From: Pavlovales sp. CCMP2436
Lineage: Eukaryota; Haptophyta; Pavlovophyceae; Pavlovales
Length of the DNA: 17,379 nt
Assembly (NCBI GenBank): GCA_026770615.1
Contig: MU631487.1
Coordinates: forward strand, 161,119-178,497
Direction: 5' to 3'
Below are positions 9,451 through 16,672 of this stretch, piece after piece; within the stretch, counting starts at the first letter, position 1; every line of letters begins with the position of its first letter. A program made the translations under genes and the position numbers. The notes beneath the pieces were generated by a model. That model was not told the origin of the DNA. It made no database searches and saw nothing but the letters and a program-made list of their open reading frames with translations.

Positions 9451-9465
9451 TCAGCGACTCGCTGA
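9451..9465. repeat. Palindrome at the right LRR inversion junction
   Basis: TCAGCGA, a central C at 9458, then TCGCTGA. It encodes the same LRR position (Asp/Glu-Ser-Leu) as the left junction. Confidence 0.9.
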
Positions 9466-9657
9466 CCATGCTCTGGCTCGGCGACAACAAGATCGGGGGC
9501 GCGTCCAAATCGGCCATCCGGACTGCCTGGCTCTCCAAGCCTGGTCGCGAGGAGTCCAAACTGCTTCTTGAAACACAGTGTATCTTGCAGTAATCTCCGC
9601 GTTAATCTTACGCATTCTCCGTATGTAACTAATGCTAAACTTTAATTTTCAACGACG

Positions 9658-9811
9658 CCGCTGACCACGCTCTGGCAATGGGGCAAAAAAGATAAGCAAG
9701 GAGTCTGAGTTGGCCATCCGGACTACCTGGCTCTCCAACAAGGAGTCTGAGTCGGCCATCCGGACTGCCTGGCTCTCCAAGCCTAGTCGCCAGTCCGGCC
9801 TGCTTTTTTAA
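9658..9811 (+). pseudogene. Second, degraded copy of the LRR C-terminal tail
   Basis: CGCTGACCACGCTCTGGC at 9659 repeats the start of the last LRR at 9460. After that come two tandem 41-nt units (about 9699-9739 and 9740-9780) encoding KESELAIRTTWLSN and KESESAIRTAWLSK, then a short tail and TAA at 9809-9811. The tail matches SAIRTAWLSKPGREESKLLL of the upstream copy (9509-9570), so the gene's 3' end was duplicated about 200 nt downstream. Confidence 0.7.
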
Positions 9812-9875
9812 TTTGGGTGACCTTGCTGACCAGCGGACCAGTCCATTCCAGCCGTTTTTTTGCCGTTTTTAGCCC

Positions 9876-9935
9876 ACAGAAGACTTGTCGCCGCTGACGG
9901 AACGTGAATGAGTCAGACTGGGACAAGTCTTCTGT
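9876..9935. repeat. 14-nt perfect inverted repeat
   Basis: ACAGAAGACTTGTC at 9876-9889 is exactly complementary to GACAAGTCTTCTGT at 9922-9935, with a 32-nt loop. It sits 5' of the HNH-like ORF and could be a hairpin, an operator-like site or an element end. Confidence 0.85.
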
Positions 9936-10125
9936 CCCAATACCACATATTCAATGGCGGCGGCGCGCTCTGGTGCCGATCGGGAGCGTTTGCTCGGTGC
10001 GCGCGATGAAGACGAGCGCACGCCCGCGCCACGCACGCGCTACGTTCCCGGGTGGCGGCGGCGAGGCGATTGTCCGACACCAGCGAGCGCGCCCCCACCT
10101 CCACTCACGCCAGGCGGCACGCGTA

Positions 10126-10656
10126 ATGTTCCGCAAGCGCGGTCAGCAACGGTGGAGCGCGCTCGTGTCTGCGAGCACGTCCGGGCCGATGCGAGCACAT
10201 CTGGGCGAGGTGCGCTGGCGGGCGTTCGTTGCGCACGTGAGTAAGCACTACAAGGAGCAGTTCGTGCGCGCGTTCGAGCAGACGAGCGGCGTGATCGCGT
10301 GCGCGGGCCCGATCGAAGGTGGCCCGTGCCCTCGAGCGTTCGAGGTGCGCGTCGAAGACCCGAGAGCACGCGAGCTGCTGCAGTCGATACATCTCGACCA
10401 CACGCACGACATCGACAACGTGTGCTCGGTCTGGCGAGCCTCGAGCCCACGCGCACGTGGCGCGCGCAAATGGAGCGTCGGCGTCGAACCCGAGCGCCTC
10501 TGCCGATTGCTCTTCGGCGTCACTGCGTCGTCGAGCGGCCTCGAGCCGTGCCTACACTTCAGGTGCGGCTCGAGCAGGGCAGGCCGCGGCGTCGTCGAGT
10601 GCTCCTGCCACTCGCCGCGAGCTCACTACGCGCAGGCCATCTCGAATCTCCTCTGA
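10126..10656 (+). CDS. Cys/His-rich HNH / endonuclease-VII-like protein
   Basis: The predicted 176-aa protein contains IACAG (C59), GGPCPRAF (C68), HLDHTHDIDNVCSVW (H89, D91, H92, H94, C100), LLFG, HFRCG and ECSCH. A closely spaced Cys/His set around an 'xHLDHxHD' core followed by LLFG resembles the His-Me (treble-clef) core of recombination endonuclease VII and other HNH nucleases, which would suggest DNA cleavage; a purely structural zinc protein is possible. The frame is open from 9904, but its first 74 codons look non-coding, so the ATG at 10126 is preferred. Composition is GC-rich, and a hairpin-forming repeat lies upstream. It stands beside other element-type genes. Family assignment is tentative. 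Confidence 0.5.
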   Translation: MFRKRGQQRWSALVSASTSGPMRAHLGEVRWRAFVAHVSKHYKEQFVRAFEQTSGVIACAGPIEGGPCPRAFEVRVEDPRARELLQSIHLDHTHDIDNVCSVWRASSPRARGARKWSVGVEPERLCRLLFGVTASSSGLEPCLHFRCGSSRAGRGVVECSCHSPRAHYAQAISNLL

Positions 10657-11232
10657 GCGCTACTGGCCACACCTTATTAGCTCTGATTGATTGCCCCTCG
10701 AGAATCGAGATTGCCTCCGCATTCTCCGCGCGATCCAGATACGCACGCGTCGAGTTGAGTTGGCCAAGTGGTACGCATGTGCCACCCACCGCCATCAACA
10801 TGCCTCGTCGACCGTGTGTGGTATGCAGCGCTCGCCGGTGGTTGGCGTGCGAGTCGTGTCGCCATCGGCGGCCGTGCGCGCCAGGTTCCAGACAGCAACG
10901 CGAGCGCATCCATGGGTCTTGAAGCGCTGCCTACACAGTGCGCAGGGACCCCTTGGTGCAGATGGAGCGTCCCTTGCTGGTCTGTGCGCGCATGAGCGGC
11001 TGCGACTGACATGCGTGTACCACTAGGGCTCTAGGCACTGTCGCCGCTAGACAGCAGGTGTGCAATTGTCAGAGACAGATGCTCAGCAGAGTTCCAACAG
11101 TGACACTCGCCGACACCGGCCGTTTCATAACCGTCCGCATATGTGACATGGGCGTCACTGGCCGTCACTGTTATACATGAGTGACATTCTAAGTTGCATG
11201 TTACATGGGTGTTACATATGATGCCGTATTCA
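10657..11232. other. No confident gene; possible Cys-rich microORF
   Basis: A 40-codon ORF from the ATG at 10800 has the pattern CVVC..CESC...C, like a small zinc finger, but it is short and ends in TGA. From 11099 to 11215 the sequence has short recurring GTGACAT/GTTACAT motifs and a 9-nt inverted repeat (AACAGTGAC and GTCACTGTT). Nothing else can be supported. Confidence 0.35.
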
Positions 11233-11730
11233 TCAAGCTTCGGCGGCCTCACCCACGCCCTTGAGTTCTACAGGGCGAGCCCCTCGTGCACGCTCGGCGG
11301 CGAGCGAGTTGAACGCCTCGGCGCACTGCGCAAAGGTCGAGTGGCCGTTGCGCATCGAGTTGCCTACGAAGCGCACGACGAACGCCAGGTTGCCATCCAC
11401 GTAGCCCGTGGATTGGTCTATACGCACTGGCGTCGGCAGCTGCTGCTCCGAGTCGTATGCAGGGTCGAATGCGTGCCCCGTGATCGCACAATTGGGGTTC
11501 GTCTTGCACAGTTCGATGAAGCGCTTCTTGGAGGGCACCTCGCCGTGCATTGAAGAGAGCCCCGCGTACGACTTGCACACGGGGCATTGGCGCGCCTTGC
11601 CTCGACCGTGCAGCTCGGGCAGTCCACAGTCGCGGCCTACCGCCCGCTTGATCTTCCAGTAGCAGGCCGCGCAGTACTTCTTCAGCATCACGCGCTCCGT
11701 CTCGCCGCCGCACTTTTGGCATGCAAGCAT
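11233..11730 (-). CDS. Zinc-ribbon HNH endonuclease
   Basis: A 165-aa protein. The N-terminus has Cys pairs C4-x2-C7 and C20-x2-C23 and a third pair C49-x2-C52, all consistent with zinc binding. The C-terminal half has NCAITGHAFDP (80-90), PTPVRIDQSTGYVDGNL (99-115) and N124. This follows the pattern 'C.ITG...P..RID...GY..GN......N' found in a class of HNH nucleases of phages, large DNA viruses and mobile elements; these cut DNA. The ATG at 11730 directly precedes the first Cys pair and the frame ends with TGA. It is head-to-head with the polymerase-like ORF, with about 110 nt between them, suggesting a shared promoter region in one element. Homing or element mobility is the likely role; host recruitment cannot be excluded. 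Confidence 0.7.
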   Translation of the reverse strand: MLACQKCGGETERVMLKKYCAACYWKIKRAVGRDCGLPELHGRGKARQCPVCKSYAGLSSMHGEVPSKKRFIELCKTNPNCAITGHAFDPAYDSEQQLPTPVRIDQSTGYVDGNLAFVVRFVGNSMRNGHSTFAQCAEAFNSLAAERARGARPVELKGVGEAAEA

Positions 11731-11810
11731 CTCTTTCTGGCAAGGGCCTCAGAAAAAATATGCGAGCGACAATCGCCCACTGGTGAGAGCCGCCATGCGC
11801 TCGCCATGTG

Positions 11811-11833
11811 TTTAAAAAGCGGCGGCTTTTAAA
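11811..11833. promoter_or_regulatory. Imperfect palindrome in divergent intergenic region
   Basis: TTTAAAAAGC, a short spacer, then GGCTTTTAAA. It lies between the two divergent genes and contains TTTAAA boxes on both strands. A bidirectional promoter is an inference; the right half also overlaps the start of the open polymerase frame. Confidence 0.3.
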
Positions 11834-11839
11834 GCGGCC

Positions 11840-12739
11840 TTGAAAACTTTCTGCAATCGCGAGGAATGGCTCGCCAAGATTGTGCGCGATATCCCAGGCT
11901 GCACGCGCGATGCAGCTAAGGCACTAGTGCTGCGGGTGCTCTTCGGCGGCGGGATCGCAGGATGGAAGCTCGACCACGGGCTCGAGGTGTCCGAGGACAG
12001 CGAGGCGCACGAGTGCCTGACGATGCTCAGCTTGGAGATCAAGCGCTTCGTCCGCTTGTGGGGCTCGAGCGAGCTCGCCACGGACGCTCAGACTGCTGAC
12101 ACGTGCACGGACGCAGAGCTCATTGCTGGCGGCAAGAATCCGCTGTTCCGCCGCTTCAGCATCACATATCAGCACAAGGAGACGTGCGTGACGCTCATCG
12201 TCAAGGATACGCTCACCAAAAACGGCATGGCGACGCGCGTCCTCTGCCACGACGGCCTCATCGCTGATGGAGGCTTAGACCGCTTGGGCAGGCCGATCGA
12301 CCGGGGCATCGGCGAAGTGCACACTCTCCTGCGCATCTGCGAGCAGGCCGTCAAGGACCAGATGGGCTACTGTGTGCAGCTCGAGCTCAAGCCACTGACG
12401 TCAAAGTCTGGCGGCTCGTTCGAGGCGTACGTCGACAACAGGTGGCCTGTCGCCGAGCTGCTAGATGCATCTGAGTACGACAAGAATCTCGGCCAGGTCC
12501 AGGACCGCGAATTTGCCGAGCACTTGATCGCAGCCAAGCACGGCCAGCTCTTCAAGCAGCGCAAGGATAACGACCAATACAGTTTCTGGTCGTACAACGG
12601 CAGCTGCTGGGTCGAGGGGTGGTCGCCTATTGGTGGCTGGTGCACAGAGCTCTTCAACGGCTGCCCATACGGAGCGAGTGCAGCGGGCATCAAGCGCATC
12701 CGAGATTACATGACGTTGGCATGCCGATCATATGATTAA
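11840..12739 (+). CDS. TV-Pol/D5 primase-helicase fragment (virophage/PLV-like)
   Basis: About 300 aa (open from just before a TTG; no ATG at the start), ending in TAA. Residues 4-42 (FCNREEWLAKI, RDAAKALVLRVLFGG, W42) match motif B of family-A-related polymerases (R23, K27, FGG 35-37). N100, Q111-E114 and CHDGL (136-140) match the motif that precedes and includes the metal-binding Asp (D138). From about residue 225 (EFAEHLIAAKHGQLF, YSFWSYNGSCWVEGW) it resembles the segment leading into D5-type SF3 helicases. TV-Pol fused to an SF3 helicase is known from virophages and related transposons, where it would replicate the element. The N-terminal part (motif A) and the helicase ATPase motifs are absent, so it is a truncated relic or one exon of a split gene. 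No in-frame stop interrupts it, so decay is recent or the fragment is retained. Confidence 0.65.
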   Translation: MKTFCNREEWLAKIVRDIPGCTRDAAKALVLRVLFGGGIAGWKLDHGLEVSEDSEAHECLTMLSLEIKRFVRLWGSSELATDAQTADTCTDAELIAGGKNPLFRRFSITYQHKETCVTLIVKDTLTKNGMATRVLCHDGLIADGGLDRLGRPIDRGIGEVHTLLRICEQAVKDQMGYCVQLELKPLTSKSGGSFEAYVDNRWPVAELLDASEYDKNLGQVQDREFAEHLIAAKHGQLFKQRKDNDQYSFWSYNGSCWVEGWSPIGGWCTELFNGCPYGASAAGIKRIRDYMTLACRSYD

Positions 12740-13086
12740 GCGTGAAAGTGCCCTCCGCGCCTTGGACCGCAGCCAGAGAAGGGAGGGGCCGCAGGGCAGG
12801 CGGGCTGGATGACCCGGCGTAGAACTCAGTGGCACGCGACACTTTGAGCGGGCTCGCGCCTCTTTACACGTCTCGTTCGCGATGGAAGCGAGGCTGAACA
12901 GACGCCCCAAAAGGGCGTCCTGCACGCACTCCACGCTTGCAGCGCATGCGCCTCTCGGCGGTCGCACGCTCGCACTCGCGCTTGCGCGGGCCCGGGATGG
13001 ACCTATCCGGGGACGTGTCGCAGGTCGGCACGGCCGGCGCCCTCTTGGCGACATGCAAGTAGTGGCCCTACACATTTCATGCATGA
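12740..13086. other. No gene recognised; hairpin at 12901-12919
   Basis: This is where the helicase domain would be expected, but no Walker motif is visible in any frame. GACGCCC (12901-12907) pairs perfectly with GGGCGTC (12913-12919) over a 5-nt loop. GGGTCAT at 13088 and ATGACCC at 13114 form another short inverted repeat at the edge of the next gene. Confidence 0.45.
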
Positions 13087-14144
13087 CGGGTCATTTCAGA
13101 GTGGCCGAGGCGCGATGACCCTGACCCACAGGCGGTAGCACACTGGGAGGAGGTGGACCACGCGCTCGTCCTCTGCCGTGCTGAGTGCGACGAGTTCGAC
13201 CAACTTCTATATGCCACTGGGTCCAGAGACGTCGTCTTAAAGCGCTACCAGGGGCTTCTCGACGCTGGAGTTCTCGCCACCGACCTCGAGCAGGCGCCGC
13301 TGGACTTTATCAACGAAGCCCGTGACCGGCTGAGGCTCCTCCACGCAGGGCTGGCTGACCAGCTATAGCGGGCTGGATACTCCTCGGCACAACACGCACG
13401 CGACGCCCACGAGGAGAGGAGGTCGTCAATCGAGAGGAAGGTCGCCATGGCGGACTTCGTCCAGCACCATCCGGCGATCCGCAGGCCTGACGAGAGCGCG
13501 CACCTCGGTCTGGACTGTAGGAGGGACATCTGCGCGCTCTGCAGCGAGCCGATCGATTGCCGCACCGAGAGCTACAGCGTAGATCCCCCGTACGTGTGGC
13601 GATCTGGGATCGAAGTCTTTGATGCCGCAGTCGTGGCCAAGTGCGGCCACCGCTTCCACGTGCGCTACATGCACCGCTGGCTCACCGAGGGTGACGCCGA
13701 CAACAAGTGGAACCAGATGAGCACGCTCGCACAAACAACCACGCCGCTCCTCGTCTACACGATCGATCTACATGACCGGCTGATCCTCCACCGGGGCTGG
13801 CCCACAGGCCTCGACGATGTGAAGGAGGACTTCCACCGCCGCTTCCCCCACGATACCCAGAAAGATGACTCCTACTGGGATGCCAACACGTGCTGGTGCA
13901 AGAAGAACTCGGACTCCTCCAACCCGTGCCAGGCAGTCAGGGACTCGGACGACGGCCTTCCTGGCTACAACTTTACCTTCACGATGCGCAAACCCCCGCC
14001 GTACCAATCCCCGAGATCAACCACCTGTTTAAAGACGCGCGCGAGCGCACCACGCAGGCGATGATCGACTACCTCGTCCAGGAGCGCGGTGTCCGCATGA
14101 TCAAGCGCGAGGATACGTACATCTGCCCGGAGTGCATCATCTAG
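13087..14144 (+). pseudogene. RING-like zinc protein with large insertion, interrupted by TAG and a frameshift
   Basis: A frame starting after a TGA at 13084 (preceded by a plausible acceptor, TTTCAG) encodes a helical region (FDQLLYATGSRDVVLKRYQG, LDFINEARDRLRLLHAG). A TAG at 13366-13368 interrupts it and the same frame continues to 13990. From the ATG at 13447: CALC (29-32), then KCGHRFHVRYMHRWL, the 'C.H..H......W' half of a RING. The closing pair, ICPEC, lies at the very end in another frame (to TAG at 14142-14144). A single missing base near 14003 would join the frames smoothly. RING proteins usually act as ubiquitin ligases; here more than 100 residues separate the two halves, and a Tyr replaces one usual Cys. 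Probably a decayed gene; a sequencing error could explain the frameshift. Confidence 0.5.
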
Positions 14145-14397
14145 CGTACACCTGCTCCGTTCTGCAAAAAGCCGAGCATGTCAGCGTGGCCGGAGTGGGA
14201 TGTTACGCCGAGATGCTCGGCGTAGCCGGAGCGCTGGCTCGCCGCAGAAGCTCTCGGACTCGAGATGGCACGCCGAGATGCTTTAACCTTCCAGCGGGAG
14301 CTGAGGCATACAGCCCGCCAGACTCAATCAGCGGTTGGCCGTTCACGCAGCGCGCTACAGCCTGGGACCCGCCAAATCAAAATCAATAGCGACACAC

Positions 14398-14835
14398 ATG
14401 ATATCTCGGCCGGACTACTTCACCGGAAGGGTAGGATTAAGTGTCAAAGAAGAGCTCAGAAAGAAGGACGTCGACACCGGTGACGCACCCAAGCCCAGCG
14501 ACTCACACTACACTCACCTACGCCATAGCCTCAGAATGCACAAATCACGCGAAGCGGCAATCGAAGCATCAGCGGCGTCAATCAAGGACAATATATCTCT
14601 ATTCGACGTGTACAAGTTTAAGGTAGCCATGTGGGCCGCTCAGACAGCTGAGCGGGCAGCAAGCAAACTAAATCAAAACACAGCACCAGCGGCCATACCA
14701 CCTATACAATACGAGCCCATACCCCCAACGGACAGCATCGCTCAAAACAAGGAACCGAAGGGCCCCCGGATGGCCCTCCGGGAGGGCCCTGCTGGAGCCC
14801 CCTTCGCTTGCGAAGATTTGGTTTTGCCCTTTTGA
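14398..14835 (+). CDS. N-terminal part of an unrecognised repeat-containing protein, interrupted by an insertion
   Basis: From the ATG at 14398 (MISRPDYFTG) the ORF encodes a hydrophilic helical region (EAAIEASAASIKDNISLFDV, MWAAQTAERAASKLNQN) and then one 23-residue proline-rich unit (APAAIPPIQYEPIPPTDSIA). The unit recurs in the same frame after 15625, so the present ending, from about 14753 to the TGA at 14833, is foreign sequence brought by the insertion. The frame is open further upstream (to about 14335), but that part looks non-coding. No family recognised. Codon use is less GC-rich than its neighbours, with many A-ending codons. Confidence 0.5.
   Translation: MISRPDYFTGRVGLSVKEELRKKDVDTGDAPKPSDSHYTHLRHSLRMHKSREAAIEASAASIKDNISLFDVYKFKVAMWAAQTAERAASKLNQNTAPAAIPPIQYEPIPPTDSIAQNKEPKGPRMALREGPAGAPFACEDLVLPF
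14762..14815. repeat. GC hairpins near the insertion edge
   Basis: Interrupted GGGCCC/CCGGG inverted repeats are followed by CTTCGC-TT-GCGAAG (14802-14815), a perfect 6-nt stem. They lie between the last unit of the interrupted gene and the left inverted arm. Confidence 0.6.
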
Positions 14836-14856
14836 GCCGTTTTTAGCTATTTCAAG

Positions 14857-15626
14857 GCCCGCATTTATATATATATATATATATTGCATATCATTCGCGC
14901 ACCTCCGCGTTCACTAATTTCCCGTGCGCCTGGTACCGAAGCTACGCGGGCACACTAGACACAGTTCAAAAATAGATGTTTACAGTTACTACCTAGTTAG
15001 GATTATAACTTCATTGTTAACTCGAAGTTAAAAACAAAAAATGGTTATTGGCCATAACTCTTGGTCAACAGCTCCATTGGCTCTGAAAGTTTGAGGGAAT
15101 GTTGTCTAAGGCTGCTGTGCGCATGTATTACGTTTGCAAACGCGCGTAGTGCCGCGCGCGCGGCGCACGCGCTGCGTGCGTGCGCGCGTGCGCGTAGTTG
15201 CGCGCTACGTGCGGAACTACTTATTTTGTTTATCATAATAATATATATATATATCAGACGCCAGCTTGGATCCCTATCAGTCAATATATATATAGCGGAT
15301 CAGCATTGTGCAACAGGTGTTGTTCACTCACTGACTTGGTCGACGTCAGACGTTAGTTCTGGCAGCAGGGATGGTGGTGGTAGAGGTGAGGTTGGTGGTG
15401 AACTCGTAGCAATTGCCACAGGTTCCCCCCCCTCCCCCCCCCACACACAACACGCTCACGTCCATATAATAAAATACAAACGGCGAACGCGCACGCCGCA
15501 CTGTTAGTGTTATCTTTCGCTCAGGGCCCCACGAAGAACGTATGCCCGGGGCCCCGGCCCCCCACGGGCCTCTGGCCCGGGGCCCCACGAATATTCATCG
15601 TACATTACGCCTTTTCTAAGTGCCGG
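14857..15626 (+). repeat. Left inverted arm
   Basis: Begins GCCCGCATTTA followed by an AT microsatellite and ends near TCTAAGTGCCGG. It contains CG-alternating sequence (about 15145-15215) and a GGGGCCCC-rich palindromic block (about 15525-15590). It is longer than the right arm by about 225 nt because of a secondary insertion. Confidence 0.85.
15241..15471. mobile_element. Secondary insertion in the left arm
   Basis: Comparison with the right arm shows about 225 extra nucleotides flanked by ATAATA at 15235-15240 and 15466-15471, a possible 6-nt target duplication. The insert begins with an AT microsatellite, has a second AT run near 15283, and ends with a GT/GGT-rich then C-rich tract. No ORF or terminal inverted repeat is evident. 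Because the duplication is AT-rich, it could be coincidental. Confidence 0.5.
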
Positions 15627-16197
15627 CATACCACCTATGCAGTATGAGCCCATACCCCTGACGGACAGCATCGCCGAAATCAAGGCACCAGCGGCTATAC
15701 TATTTCTGCGGTATGAGCCTAGACCCCCAACGGACAGCATCGCTCAATATGAGCCCATATCCCCAACGGCCATACCACCTATATAGCAAGAGGCCATACC
15801 CCCAACGGGCACCAGTGCACTGACCACCCCTGCCAAACGAAGATGCCTGATGCGCAACCAACCGACGAATAATGAAGATTCATTAACAGGTGTAAACCCG
15901 ACCATACCCTCCATGCAGCCGAAGCCCACTCTCAGGCCCAACCGAGGCCAGCAACGCTTACGCACATCAAACGTGGAAAAACGCAATAAAAGACCGTCTC
16001 GAACTAAAACCTCGTTACTACCAGGAGCAGCCAGTCCCACCGAACCCAAAACAGGACCAGCCAGTCCCGCCATAAACCACGAATCCGCAGCCGGCCTGTC
16101 ACGCATGCACGCACTGAATCATGACAAGTCCGTCATATTCATGCACCACTCACGCACACTGCGCTCAGCAATCAAACGGGCCCTTGAAACCGGCTAG
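15625..16197 (+). pseudogene. C-terminal part of the interrupted repeat-containing protein
   Basis: The frame runs from the arm border at 15625 through the 69-nt units, an in-frame TAG near 15784, and on to TAG at 16195-16197. After the units the protein is basic and Ser/Pro-rich (TPAKRRCLMRNQPTNNEDSL, NVEKRNKRPSRTKTSLLPG) with a conserved-looking end (HDKSVIFMHHSRTLRSAIKR). An ATG at 15850 could restart translation. Together with the part at 14398-14752 it seems to have been one gene. I recognise no domain; the basic tail could bind nucleic acid, which is only a guess. Confidence 0.5.
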
Positions 16198-16672
16198 TCA
16201 CCCACGCTGTCACAGTCCTCACTGCTGATCAGTTCAGCCACACGACGATCGACGACTGACGACTCTCGACTGGCGCGCTGACCGACCTCCACTGCTCTCC
16301 CTCGCGTCGTCTGAAAATACAGCACCGTCTGCGAGTGCGGCCCACCTTCGCGCATCCCAAACATTACTTCCTTGCTAGCCTGGCTCGCATATGTTGAGAT
16401 TTTTGCCCGGGGGCAAAAACCACAAATATAAGCGGCTTATTTGCTGGCCCATTATATCCCACTTCTTGACGGGGGTAGGCCTCGGGCGCAGGACTTTGGG
16501 TTGCGGGGTGTGGCGGGCTTGCTGGCTCATGTTTGCGTTTTGAAGACTTATTTGAGCTTGCTGGCTCATGTTTGGGTTTGGGTTTTTTGTCGCCCGAGTG
16601 GATCCGTGTGCTCGGGATGGATCCCTGGATCTGAGTGTTTTTTTCAACACTTAAAATCCAGTGAGATCCTCC
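16198..16672. other. Non-coding stretch with hairpin and tandem repeat
   Basis: No convincing gene. TTTTTGCCC-GG-GGGCAAAAA (16400-16419) is a perfect 9-nt stem with a 2-nt loop. GCTTGCTGGCTCATGTTTG occurs at 16517 and again at 16556, a 39-nt tandem unit. Minus-strand ORFs here read as low-complexity translations of these repeats. Confidence 0.6.
16633..16672 (+). repeat. Stem-loop repeat, copy 2
   Basis: A hairpin (GTGTT at 16635-16639 and AACAC at 16646-16650) is followed by TTAAAATCCAGTGAGATCCT. It matches the copy at 6975-7010 and abuts the right inverted arm. Confidence 0.65.

Larger units (their letters stand above)
8935..9593 (+). pseudogene. Leucine-rich-repeat (RNI-like) gene with an internal inversion
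   Basis: Plus-strand repeats run from about 8935 (LQNNHLTDAAALALAHVLKV, then LTMLNLRGNKIGAAGAVGLG, then LTTLALASNKIGDVGAVGLG). From 9189 to 9458 the repeats are on the minus strand (LKELGLDYNQIGDAGAVGFG, LTTLHLYRNQIDDAGAVGLG, LTELHLDRNQIADLGALGLG). They return to plus at 9459 (SLTMLWLGDNKIGGASKSAI) and end with a C-terminal tail and TAA at 9591-9593. Such repeats usually form a curved binding surface; the ligand is unknown. Small insertions (5 nt near 9100, 2 nt near 9372) also break the frame. The 5' end is missing: a TGA lies just upstream. Best read as a formerly continuous plus-strand gene whose middle was flipped. Confidence 0.8.
14684..15790 (+). repeat. 69-nt coding repeat units split by the left arm
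   Basis: Units at 14684-14752, about 15619-15687 and 15688-15756, plus partial units to about 15790, encode the APAAIPPIQYEPIPPTDSIA type. Spacing between the second and third is exactly 69 nt (TATGAGCC at 15643 and 15712). In the last partial unit the CAA/CAG codon after CCT ATA is TAG. Confidence 0.8.

Noticed and set aside
13985..14020. Programmed -1 frameshift or tiny intron in the RING-like gene
   Set aside because: No standard slippery heptamer in the right frame, and the only GT-AG interval would be about 16 nt. A one-base deletion is simpler.
9862..14847. Shared 12-mer GCCGTTTTTAGC at 9862 and 14836
   Set aside because: Flanks do not match, so it is probably coincidence between T-rich tracts.
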